Positions 43,683-51,439 of a DNA stretch of 64,000 nt are shown here, one piece after another. Both the position numbers and the translations under genes were made by a program. A model generated the notes under the pieces. The model made no database searches, was not told the origin of the DNA, and saw nothing but the letters and a program-made list of their open reading frames with translations. This DNA is from Nitrospira sp. ND1 (GTDB lineage: Bacteria > Nitrospirota > Nitrospiria > Nitrospirales > Nitrospiraceae), in NCBI RefSeq assembly GCF_900170025.1, contig NZ_FWEX01000006.1:1387089-1451088 (forward strand). The letters run 5' to 3'. Positions within the stretch are counted from its first letter, which is position 1. The number at the start of each line of letters is the position of its first letter.

Positions 43683-44174
43683 CTAGGGTTGGGCGGCAGC
43701 AGGGGCCGCAGCTTCTGCGCCCTTGCCGTAGTACCGGCTGCCATACCGTTTCAATTCCTCCGACAATGCCGACCATTCCTCGGCTGTCAGCAAGGACTTC
43801 ATCTTGAACCGAAGGCTGAGCATCCGTGCGGACGAACGCATCCGGTTGTTGTTCAACTCGTCCAGAATTTTCGTAAACTCCTCCGGCGTCGCCGCATAGT
43901 TGGCGTTCAGCTCGTAGAGCGCGCGATGAGACTGGCGATGCTGCTCCCGTGCCGACTTGATCTCCGTGATCATCTCTCCCATCACCGTATTGACCTGCTT
44001 CGCGGTCTCCGGATTTTTGACATGCTTTTCAACCAAGCCGTTCACATCCTGAGAAGCCTTGCTCCAATAATAGTCGCCCTTCCCATGTCCATAACTCCCG
44101 TGGTGATGGGATGAACAACCGGTCAATCCGGTCACAAGCACGGCGATGAGGACAACCAAGGATCGATAACGCAT
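43683..44174 (-). CDS. Spy/CpxP-like small lipoprotein
   Basis: 163 residues. The start at ATG 44174 is set by GGAGG 6-10 bases upstream; earlier in-frame ATGs are less likely. The signal ends in a lipobox (VTGLTGCSS), so the protein is lipid-anchored. A His/Gly-rich HHHGSYGHGKG stretch follows and could bind metal. The remaining part is helical with a VMGEMITEIKSAREQHRQSH segment and an LTAEEWSALSEEL motif, reminiscent of LTxxQ periplasmic chaperones (Spy, CpxP, ZraP). The similarity is weak. Confidence 0.6.
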   Translation of the reverse strand: MRYRSLVVLIAVLVTGLTGCSSHHHGSYGHGKGDYYWSKASQDVNGLVEKHVKNPETAKQVNTVMGEMITEIKSAREQHRQSHRALYELNANYAATPEEFTKILDELNNNRMRSSARMLSLRFKMKSLLTAEEWSALSEELKRYGSRYYGKGAEAAAPAAAQP

Positions 44175-44284
44175 TACAGCCTCCATACATAAGAAAAATG
44201 AATGCCTCGCACGAAAACGCGTTGCGCCGCACGTCGTTCCTCCCGTAAGCTTCCTTTGAACAGGGCACCGCACAGGAGACCGAC

Positions 44285-44641
44285 ATGGGCACACAGAAGG
44301 ACCACCGGCAGGGAACAGGCTCGGTGGAATCGCTCCGGGACGAATTCCGGGAGCATCTCCACATATTCTACAGCACGCTCAAGCTGGCCGCGCCCTACGA
44401 CACGGTCGAGAAAGCCCTGGGAGCCCTGACCGCGAGACTCAAAACGTTGTCGCCAGAAGAACTCCAACAGGTATCCACGGACTCGTCCTTGCGATGGACG
44501 TGCTTCCGGCAGGCCTTCGTCGAATCCGGCCTGAGCGCGAAGCATCGCGGGATCATCGCCGGCCTGGCACGATCCGGAGCGGCACTGGACCTGCCGCCTG
44601 AATTCGAGCCCCTGCTCAACCTCTATCGTCCGACCAGCTAG
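44285..44641 (+). CDS. Uncharacterised helical protein, 118 residues
   Basis: ATG 44285 has AGGAG upstream. No signal peptide or membrane span. The sequence is helical (LRDEFREHLHIFYSTLKLA, ALGALTARLKTLSPEEL). It is not recognised. Its TAG stop lies within the left terminal repeat of the element at 44638-44779. The gene is divergent from the Spy-like lipoprotein and convergent with the membrane protein at 44776. Confidence 0.6.
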   Translation: MGTQKDHRQGTGSVESLRDEFREHLHIFYSTLKLAAPYDTVEKALGALTARLKTLSPEELQQVSTDSSLRWTCFRQAFVESGLSAKHRGIIAGLARSGAALDLPPEFEPLLNLYRPTS

Positions 44642-44779
44642 CCCGCATTATTCATGAGCGCTTCTGCTGCAATCGCGGATTCGCAGCTGCGACAGGCCTA
44701 TCGGCGGGCGGGCACGCCGCTCGTCTCGCATCGCGACTCCGCAATCTCGCGACGAACCATCATGAATAATGCGGGCTAG
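44638..44779. repeat. Inverted-repeat element, family 2, between convergent genes
   Basis: 142 bases with perfect 20-base inverted ends: CTAGCCCGCATTATTCATGA at the left (44638-44657) and its reverse complement at the right (44760-44779). The interior continues the dyad (AATCGCGGATTCGCA pairs imperfectly with CGCGACTCCGCAAT), so the whole element could form one long hairpin. The TAG stops of both flanking convergent genes lie in the ends. It could therefore be a MITE or a bidirectional terminator. No coding content. Confidence 0.85.
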
Positions 44780-45396
44780 GCCGCCCCTTCACTCTTCAAC
44801 GCCACGTCGCGCAGCTCCGTATAGACCTGCATCAGCCTCGTATTTTCGATGCGATAGGCCACCGTAATCGTCAGCAGGCCGAATGCGACCACGATCATTC
44901 CCACCCCGGTAACGCCGATGCCCAGCAGGACACTCCCCAGTGAGTCGAGCCCGCCCTGCAGCAGATAGGTAATCACGAACCCGAGCGTCCCGAGCCCCAC
45001 CAGACTGAACCACAGAAACGTGAGAATCGAAGAGGACCAGGGCACCCGCTTCGTGCACACCAGCTTCAGGCCCTCCGGTTCCGGCGCCCATTCGATGGAG
45101 CCCTTCAGCGGCCAGGCCGTTCTGAACCGCAGGGAAAAGAGGCGATGGGTCGGCCTGATGACCATCCGGTTTGCCTCCGGAAAGACCCGTGCGACGCCGT
45201 GGGGCAGACTCAAGAAGCCGTTCTGATCGAAGGTGCGCAGCAGTTGGGGAATGGTCAGCGCAGCGAACCGGTCCTGCACCCGCCCGATCCCGTACCCGTA
45301 CCGACTGGCGTCGGACGAGAGACGGGCAAAGTACATCCAGTCACCGACGATCAACCCGACAAACAACACGATGGCAAACGCACCGGCCAAGATCAT
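44776..45396 (-). CDS. Multi-span membrane protein, unknown function
   Basis: 206 residues from ATG 45396; a TTG at 45459 in the same frame would add 21. There is one helix at the N terminus (LAGAFAIVLFVGLIVGDW) and two more in the second half (FLWFSLVGLGTLGFVITYLL and LLGIGVTGVGMIVVAFGLL). The loop between them contains a beta-type segment with RMVIRPTHRLFSLRFRT. No family recognised. Its stop TAG overlaps the right end of the inverted-repeat element. Confidence 0.6.
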   Translation of the reverse strand: MILAGAFAIVLFVGLIVGDWMYFARLSSDASRYGYGIGRVQDRFAALTIPQLLRTFDQNGFLSLPHGVARVFPEANRMVIRPTHRLFSLRFRTAWPLKGSIEWAPEPEGLKLVCTKRVPWSSSILTFLWFSLVGLGTLGFVITYLLQGGLDSLGSVLLGIGVTGVGMIVVAFGLLTITVAYRIENTRLMQVYTELRDVALKSEGAA

Positions 45397-45475
45397 AGCG
45401 GAAACTTCCCATAGGGGTTCACGGAGAATCAAGCCCGGACGGTATACAGGAGCACTCAAAAACCCGAGGAACCAG

Positions 45476-45505
45476 TTGACTCCCCATGAGTGCTTTGGCT
45501 ACATT
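45476..45505 (+). promoter_or_regulatory. Sigma70-type promoter upstream of the methyltransferase gene
   Basis: TTGACT (45476-45481), 18-base spacer, TACATT (45500-45505): 5 of 6 and 4 of 6 matches to consensus. It would give a leader of about 140 bases before the ATG at 45651, long enough for further control, although no structured motif is obvious. Confidence 0.5.
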
Positions 45506-45650
45506 AAGCCCGTTCTTGTCCGGCGGGTGAGGACGAGTCATCCGGATTGCGGTCCCGCCTTCATAGATTTTTCCACGCCACACTTCTCATCGCCGTCGCT
45601 TCTGCACTGCAGAGTGTGCGGGCGGAGAGGCGTGATTTTGCGGAGGGACG

Positions 45651-46337
45651 ATGGATATCGCCAAAGTCGAGCGAGTGTACACCAGTTATTCCGGCGTCTA
45701 CGATCATATTTTCGGAAAAATCTTCCACGAATCGCGCGAAGCGTGCGTGCGCAATCTTAGAATCCGACCAGAAGAGAAAATTTTGGAAGTCGGCGTGGGA
45801 ACCGGAATCGCCCTGGAGTACTACCCGAAGAATTGCGAAATCATCGGCATCGATCTCTCCTCAGGGATGCTGGCGAAGGCCAGACAGCGCCAGTCGCACT
45901 ATCATCTTGACCATGTGCGACTGATGTTGATGGACGCCGGGAAAATGGACTTCGCCGACGACAGCTTCGATACCGTGATGGCAGCCTATGTCGTGACTGC
46001 CGTACCGGATTACCGCAAAGTCGTGAACGAAATGATTCGCGTCTGCAAGCCAGGCGGACGCATCATCATGCTGAACCACTTCAGCAACGGCAACAAACTG
46101 ATTGCTGCCGTGGAAAAAGTGATTTCTCCCCTCTGCAAGCATATCGGCTTCCGAACCGACCTCTCGTTGAACACCGTGCTCGAAGGGACCAACCTCCACG
46201 TCGCCCGTAAAGAAAAAGTCAACCCGATGAAGTTCTGGCACTTGGTGGAATGTGTCAACCAGAAGGGTGCCAAGAACGGCAGCGTGAATGGACACGGGAG
46301 CGTGAATGGGAACGGAAGGCACGGACATCACAGCTAA
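45651..46337 (+). CDS. Class I SAM-dependent methyltransferase (PmtA-like)
   Basis: 228 residues; GGAGGG lies just upstream of the ATG. The SAM loop is LEVGVGTGIALEYYP, motif II IGIDLSSGMLAKA, then MLMDAGKMDF and MIRVCKPGGRIIM. The pattern, including the N-terminal YDHIFGKIFHESREAC, resembles bacterial phosphatidylethanolamine N-methyltransferases, but ubiquinone-type methyltransferases are close relatives and the substrate is unproven. The last 20 residues are a low-complexity Asn/Gly/His tail with a repeated GSVNGHG-type unit. The gene stands alone with its own promoter. Confidence 0.8.
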   Translation: MDIAKVERVYTSYSGVYDHIFGKIFHESREACVRNLRIRPEEKILEVGVGTGIALEYYPKNCEIIGIDLSSGMLAKARQRQSHYHLDHVRLMLMDAGKMDFADDSFDTVMAAYVVTAVPDYRKVVNEMIRVCKPGGRIIMLNHFSNGNKLIAAVEKVISPLCKHIGFRTDLSLNTVLEGTNLHVARKEKVNPMKFWHLVECVNQKGAKNGSVNGHGSVNGNGRHGHHS

Positions 46338-46358
46338 CAGGCTGATTTAGTCTCCACC

Positions 46359-47177
46359 TCATCCGCTGGCCTGATGTGTGGGTCTGAATGAGTTCCACTT
46401 CACCCATTCCTCGTGTGAGAGAAACGTCTGCCCTACAAGGCACGTCCCGCGATACCGTTGCGTGACCAGGTCGGTCACCAGGCTCAGAAGTCGACCACCC
46501 AAGCGACCGGCAGCGTCACGTGCCTGCAGGCGGAGTCCGAATCCGGCTCCATCTAGGGGCCCATACGCCTCCACGCGGAGCGCCGCTGCAGCACCGGCCG
46601 CCATGTCGGCAGCCATCGCTAACTCTCCCTCCCAACACATCAGACTGTGCCGACCTTGCCGACGCGTCGCTGCCTTCCAGATACAGGGCACACCCGCCTG
46701 ATCCAGCCGGGCAAGCAGCCATTCCACTGTGGGGGCCTCACCGGAATCGGCCTGAAACGTCCATTGCGCAATCTCGCCTCCCATGTCCGATTCACTAGCC
46801 GGCAACGAGACTTCTTCCAGCGTTGCTTCTTCGCAGACTACATAAAGATTCCCGTCGGGATCGAACCAGAAGCGTAATTTCCCCTCGCTCATCTCCACCT
46901 GAATCACCCCCAGAGAAGAGCAGTCGCTGTCGTCCTGCTCAAAGAGGGAAAGATCGATGACGCCCAGCATGGTAAGTTTGGCGACCCGTAGAATGCCCTG
47001 CGTGTGATACCGCACGACCACCGTCGCCATACTCCCAGCCATCACCTCGCGACCTGAGGCTTCGTCGAAGATCCGGCGCTTGGACAGATGCACATCGGTA
47101 ATGTGCCCGCCGCGAAACCCCGCCGTGCGCGACAGGAACCAACGCAGATCATCCACCGTCTTGATCGAATGGGTCAT
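46359..47177 (-). CDS. Uncharacterised protein, 272 residues
   Basis: Start at ATG 47177 (MTHSIKTVDDLRWFLSRT); the longer frame to 47279 is rejected because its extra residues lack any pattern. No signal peptide or transmembrane span. The protein is mixed alpha/beta with FWFDPDGNLYVVCEEATLEE and WLLARLDQAGVPCIW. A C-terminal QRYRGTCLVGQTFLSHEEWVKWNSF is conserved-looking. No family recognised. It is convergent with the methyltransferase, whose stop is 21 bases away. Confidence 0.55.
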   Translation of the reverse strand: MTHSIKTVDDLRWFLSRTAGFRGGHITDVHLSKRRIFDEASGREVMAGSMATVVVRYHTQGILRVAKLTMLGVIDLSLFEQDDSDCSSLGVIQVEMSEGKLRFWFDPDGNLYVVCEEATLEEVSLPASESDMGGEIAQWTFQADSGEAPTVEWLLARLDQAGVPCIWKAATRRQGRHSLMCWEGELAMAADMAAGAAAALRVEAYGPLDGAGFGLRLQARDAAGRLGGRLLSLVTDLVTQRYRGTCLVGQTFLSHEEWVKWNSFRPTHQASG

Positions 47178-47306
47178 GAATATCCCACGGCCTTTCCCCA
47201 AGGTGGCGTTATCCGAGCGCCGCACTCTTTCCACCTTATCATGCCGGGACCGTCGATGAGCGCGTGAAGCAGAGAACACAAGGAGGGAGACGACGACGAG
47301 CGATCG

Positions 47307-47510
47307 CTAGAAAAGAGCCTGTTGCTGCTTGAACTCGGCCAACTGACGCTCTAACTCATCCACACGTTCCTGGAGACGCTGATTGTCGAGGCGCAGCAGA
47401 TCGAGACGATCCAACAATTGTTCCCGTTGGATATTCGTCCATTTCAGCGACCGCCTCAATCCAGCCAGCTCTAGCTGAGCCTGCTGTCCATCCTCAAACC
47501 CGGAACCCAT
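47307..47510 (-). CDS. Small coiled-coil protein, 67 residues
   Basis: The sequence after residue 15 is one continuous heptad-type helix (LLDRLDLLRLDNQRLQERV then DELERQLAEFKQQQ). This is like the small ZapB/SlyX-type coiled coils, although neither can be claimed. It has no signal peptide. The regular heptads argue for a real gene. It lies between an unknown protein and Wzt on the same strand. Confidence 0.5.
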   Translation of the reverse strand: MGSGFEDGQQAQLELAGLRRSLKWTNIQREQLLDRLDLLRLDNQRLQERVDELERQLAEFKQQQALF

Positions 47511-47661
47511 GCGTACGCCTCAGTCGATCGCCATCCGGCAGTAGATGGCAAATCGTAACGCACTCTCGGTCCATTACGGAGTGATTACTGATTTATCGAC
47601 AGAGAAGGTGAGCGGAGGGGGATCAACCGAATTGGATGAATACACCGGGAGCGTGAGACGA

Positions 47662-48963
47662 TCAACTCGCGCGGGCGCGGATCGGCAATGCGTTGGTCGA
47701 ACGTGTCTCTCCTGCCTCCCAGCGATAGCGAACAAGAACGCCGTTAGCCTCCCATCCCGGCGGGCACAGCTTGCCTGTGCCATAGTAGTCGGCGTCCAGC
47801 ACGGAAAAGGGCGCCACATTCTTGATCCAGTCCTGGGCATGGCCGTTCGACTCGATATAGGATTGGAAGAAATACGCGCCACCGGTGAGCGGCAACTCAG
47901 GCAAAATGAAATCGACATACCCTTCACCACGCAAGGTCAAGGGTTTCGGATCGACGATGTCGGTGGATAAAACGAACAGGTCTTGCGCCTTCCGTCCATT
48001 CACGGAAATGCTGACGCGGCAATTCAAAAATTCTTTTCCCGCCGCACAACGGTAGTACATACGAATCACCACATCTCGCCCGGTGATCGCCGCTGCGACA
48101 GGATGCCTCTGAGTATCCATCACTTCGATCCTGGTGAGCAGGATCTCGCCGAGTCCTTCCCGGTCATGACGCGCTTCGATCGCCGTCCCCGCCAGACCCC
48201 GAATGGCATCGGCATAGCCCTCAACGACCTCGTGCGTGTTGCCGATCTTAGCGACACGCCCCTTCTCGAGAAGAATCGCGCGTTCACACAACCCTTCGAT
48301 CACGGTCATGTTGTGGCTGACGATCAGCACCGTCCGCCCGCTTCGGCTCACTTCTTCCATTTTTCCCAGGCACTTCTGCTGGAAACTGGCGTCGCCGACG
48401 GCCAGCACCTCGTCCACGATCAGAATCTCAGGCTCGAGGTGTGCGGCGACTGCGAACGCCAGCCGCACGTACATCCCGCTCGAATACCGCTTGACCGGTG
48501 TATCGATGAACGCTTCCACACCCGAGAACGCCACAATTTCATCGAACTTTCGCCGCACTTCCCCTCGTCGCATGCCTAGCATCGCGGCGTTCAGGTAAAT
48601 GTTCTCGCGACCGCTCAACTCGGAATGAAACCCCGTACCCACTTCAAGCAACGAGCTGACACGCCCGTAAATATCCGCCGTTCCCGTCGTCGGCTGAGTG
48701 ATCCTGGAAAGGATCTTGAGCAAGGTGCTCTTCCCCGCGCCGTTGTGCCCGACGATTCCCAGCACTTCACCTCGCTTAACCTCAAACGAGACATCCTTCA
48801 GCGCCCAGAACGAAGGGTTCGACTCCGGTGGAACACCACCCCATCGCGTCAGGCCTCGGAGGCGATGCATCAGATGATCCCGAAGGGTATTATGCTGATG
48901 GCTTGCGGCTCCGAGCCGGTAGTGCTTCGACAGGCTGTCTGCTTTGATGGCAATATCGCTCAT
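47662..48963 (-). CDS. wzt: ABC transporter ATPase for O-antigen/polysaccharide export (Wzt-type)
   Basis: 433 residues. The N-terminal ATPase has Walker A GIVGHNGAGKSTLLK, signature YSSGMYVRLAFA, Walker B EILIVDEVLAVGD and H-loop VSHNMTVIEGL. Residues about 270-433 form the extra Wzt C-terminal domain that in O8/O9a systems recognises the capped end of the glycan (for example FILPELPLTGGAYFFQSYI). With the permease upstream it exports a lipid-linked polysaccharide across the inner membrane. The start follows the permease stop with no gap. No glycosyltransferase genes are nearby, so the rest of the locus lies elsewhere. Confidence 0.9.
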   Translation of the reverse strand: MSDIAIKADSLSKHYRLGAASHQHNTLRDHLMHRLRGLTRWGGVPPESNPSFWALKDVSFEVKRGEVLGIVGHNGAGKSTLLKILSRITQPTTGTADIYGRVSSLLEVGTGFHSELSGRENIYLNAAMLGMRRGEVRRKFDEIVAFSGVEAFIDTPVKRYSSGMYVRLAFAVAAHLEPEILIVDEVLAVGDASFQQKCLGKMEEVSRSGRTVLIVSHNMTVIEGLCERAILLEKGRVAKIGNTHEVVEGYADAIRGLAGTAIEARHDREGLGEILLTRIEVMDTQRHPVAAAITGRDVVIRMYYRCAAGKEFLNCRVSISVNGRKAQDLFVLSTDIVDPKPLTLRGEGYVDFILPELPLTGGAYFFQSYIESNGHAQDWIKNVAPFSVLDADYYGTGKLCPPGWEANGVLVRYRWEAGETRSTNALPIRARAS

Positions 48964-49842
48964 TCAAATCACGTCCGCAAACGTTCGTTCCATCGAACGG
49001 AAATAGATGAGTCCGCCGACAAAGACGACGAACACCACACCCAGACTTGGTAAGAACATCATAAAATCGACCTGAAACCCGGGAATGAGTGCCCAGCGAA
49101 ATCCCTCGACCACACTCACGACCGGATTCAGCGCATAGAGCGCTCGCCAGGACTCCGGCACCTTGCTCACGGGGTAGAGGATGGGCGACACGAACATCCA
49201 CAGCTGGATGAACATCGGTAGGATATGCCCGACATCCCGGTACTTCACGTACAGCGCGGAGATCCAGAGCCCGGCGGCCAGCGTAATCGTGGCGGCCAGC
49301 GCGGCGAACAACGGCAGGGACAGAATCCGCCAGGTCGGGATGATTCCAAACCAAGCCATGAGGCCGAGAAACGCGACAAATGCCAAGACCAGATCGACCA
49401 GGGGCGCGATGGTGGCCGAAAGGGGCAGAATCAGGCGTGGGAAATACACTTTGCTGATGAGCGGGGCTTCTCCCACTAAACTGGTTCCTCCCCTGCTCAA
49501 CGCCTGAGACACATAGAACCACGGCAGCAGGCCTGCGTAGAGGAACACCGGGTAGGGAAATCCGTCGGATGGAATTTTCCCCATGACACTGAATACAACC
49601 GTAAAAATGAGCATGGTCGCGACCGGCTGAAACATCGACCAGGCGACTCCCAGCAGGGTTTGCTTGTACCGCACGGTCACATCACGCCAGACAAGAATAT
49701 AAATCAGCTCGCGATACTGCCAGAGCGCGGCCAAATCCAAATCCAATAGGCCGCGGGCAGGCTGGATACGCACGTGCGGTAAGGTCGACGATGGCCTCTG
49801 GTCGACAGTCAACGCGGACATGGCAATTTCGTCACTCCTCAT
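48964..49842 (-). CDS. wzm: ABC-2 polysaccharide export permease (Wzm-type)
   Basis: 292 residues from ATG 49842, which has GAGG just upstream; a longer frame reaches 49899. Six helices follow an N-terminal cytoplasmic segment with LWQYRELIYILVWRDVTVRYKQTLLGVAW, the standard start of Wzm/KpsM/TagG permeases. Other family blocks are LLPWFYVSQALSRGGTSLVGE, LISKVYFPRLILPLS and YALNPVVSVVEGFRWAL. It directly abuts wzt. Confidence 0.9.
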   Translation of the reverse strand: MRSDEIAMSALTVDQRPSSTLPHVRIQPARGLLDLDLAALWQYRELIYILVWRDVTVRYKQTLLGVAWSMFQPVATMLIFTVVFSVMGKIPSDGFPYPVFLYAGLLPWFYVSQALSRGGTSLVGEAPLISKVYFPRLILPLSATIAPLVDLVLAFVAFLGLMAWFGIIPTWRILSLPLFAALAATITLAAGLWISALYVKYRDVGHILPMFIQLWMFVSPILYPVSKVPESWRALYALNPVVSVVEGFRWALIPGFQVDFMMFLPSLGVVFVVFVGGLIYFRSMERTFADVI

Positions 49843-50197
49843 GATCCTCACACCGACGGCAACCGTATCGAAAGACTGGCCCCCGCGCCTCAAAAACAAG
49901 AGGGCCTCACAGCCACATTACACTTGGTTCTAACTCGAACCGACTGTAATCGTTTATGTCAAAATTTTCCGCTTTGGTCAAGAAATTCGAACTGTTATGC
50001 CCCTTTGGGGCCCCAGCACTGCATGGATCGCCGAATCCCGGCCCCACGTCGAGCAGGCGGAAATTGCAGGACGCCCACCAGGAAAACTCCATCACCTCAA
50101 TTGCCAGGCAATACCTTGAAGAATCAACTATACCAAATGACTCTGGATGAGGAAGGATACAGGGTTGGGAGCAGTCACGTGTAATAGAAACGATCGG
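49843..50197. other. Intergenic region upstream of wzm
   Basis: Holds the putative wzm promoter (49953-49981), an AT-rich patch unlike its surroundings and a short GCCCC/GGGGC hairpin at 49999-50011. No convincing gene in either strand. Confidence 0.4.
49953..49981 (-). promoter_or_regulatory. Possible promoter of wzm-wzt
   Basis: On the - strand TTGACC (49981-49976) and CATAAA (49958-49953) with a 17-base spacer: 5 of 6 and 4 of 6 matches to the sigma70 consensus, in an AT-rich patch. The leader to the wzm start is about 105 bases. Confidence 0.4.
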
Positions 50198-50722
50198 CTA
50201 CGGTGCAGGAGGGACAGGTTTTGGAGCGGCACGCAGTTCGTCGGCAGAGACATACCGAATCGCTAACCCGGACATGTGGAGCATCCAGCCCTGCCCACCA
50301 CCGGCTCCCTGCGTGAAACTCCACGCATCCATTCGAAACGGATTCCAATAGCCGCTGCGATACGAATTACCCGACGTCGCTCCCGGTACCGCCGTGCCCA
50401 TGGTCGATTGGAATGTTGGGCCTCGATCTGCGAGGCGCCGCACGTCCGCATCTCCAAGGACAACAGCATCGGCCCCCAACTCTTTCGCCCGGGCGAGAAT
50501 CCGATCACGCAACGTGTCTTCGCTGGCATACTCACTGGTCGCAATGATGCGGGCGATCTGCACGTGTCCATGATTGGGCTCGCGCTGTAACGTCGTCACG
50601 TCCTCGCTTCCAGGTCGAGGCTCGAACGCCTTGCTGGTCAAGGGATCCACCTGCACGGAGACACAGGCGCTCGACAACCCAAGAAAAAGGATCAACGCAA
50701 GGCGGGAAGCCTGCTTCATCAT
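50198..50722 (-). CDS. Small lipoprotein with a DUF4156-like pattern
   Basis: 174 residues from ATG 50722, giving the compact signal MMKQASRLALILFLGLSSAC with a lipobox Cys; the in-frame upstream starts would make it longer without need. The middle has a LRDRILARAKELGADAVVLGD segment seen in a group of small bacterial lipoproteins of unknown function. The C-terminal part is Gly/Ser/Tyr-rich (SGNSYRSGYWNPFRMD) and ends in a Pro-rich tail. Outer-membrane location is likely because the residues after Cys (VSV) do not include Asp. Confidence 0.6.
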   Translation of the reverse strand: MMKQASRLALILFLGLSSACVSVQVDPLTSKAFEPRPGSEDVTTLQREPNHGHVQIARIIATSEYASEDTLRDRILARAKELGADAVVLGDADVRRLADRGPTFQSTMGTAVPGATSGNSYRSGYWNPFRMDAWSFTQGAGGGQGWMLHMSGLAIRYVSADELRAAPKPVPPAP

Positions 50723-50910
50723 GACTCTATTTCGAATATTCATGTCCAACGATCCAGGCTCCGACCACTTTGGCTTGATCGAGTTCCATAGTGACGGCTT
50801 GGGAGGTCCAATTCAACCCCCAATCACTCCGTGTCCCGATGGTACCCGCCACCAACTGCGGCGTCAATCCGGAAACTCTTGTATCCTATTCTTCAGTGTC
50901 ATGCTTTGCA

Positions 50911-51270
50911 CTACAACCTGCCTTCGACGACCACTCGAATCTCCTCCATCCGCCGTCGATTGACGCCAAGATCACTATAGCCGGTTCGGGAGGCCGACCG
51001 AAAATGGATCGTCTTCGTTTCATCATCAAACACGAATTCGACATCGTCCACGAATCGAAGCAGCAGGCTCCTAAATTCGTAATGGAGGTAGGCCTCGTCC
51101 TCTTCAACGAGTTTCGCACGGGGTAGATTGGCCACAATGGTTTTGAGCGTCTCTTTGGCCCCTGCCAGATTTTTCTGGTATCGATACGGCACGATTCCAT
51201 GGCCTTGATCGGATGCCTGAGTCGACACACAATTCGGACTGGATGGGCAGGGCTGGAGTGATCTGATCAT
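50911..51270 (-). CDS. DUF1499-family protein
   Basis: 119 residues. The diagnostic opening CPSSPNCVSTQA is present, followed by the QKNLAGAKETLKTIV helix, a beta segment YLHYEFRSLLLRFVDDVEFVFDD and a terminal SRTGYSDLGVNRRRMEEIR. That is the PF07386 layout. No signal peptide, although many relatives have one. Function unknown throughout the family. Confidence 0.8.
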   Translation of the reverse strand: MIRSLQPCPSSPNCVSTQASDQGHGIVPYRYQKNLAGAKETLKTIVANLPRAKLVEEDEAYLHYEFRSLLLRFVDDVEFVFDDETKTIHFRSASRTGYSDLGVNRRRMEEIRVVVEGRL

Positions 51271-51439
51271 TGCGTTATCAACAATATATAGTACCTACGG
51301 GCACGGGCTCCAAGCCGGAGACAGCTGACCAGATACACTACCCCCAATATCCCAACGAGGCTTAACACCTGATTATTGAACTGTAATGAGAGGCCCCTCT
51401 CCTGTCAACCGCTGTACCAGAGGTCTGGCAAGCTCCTGC

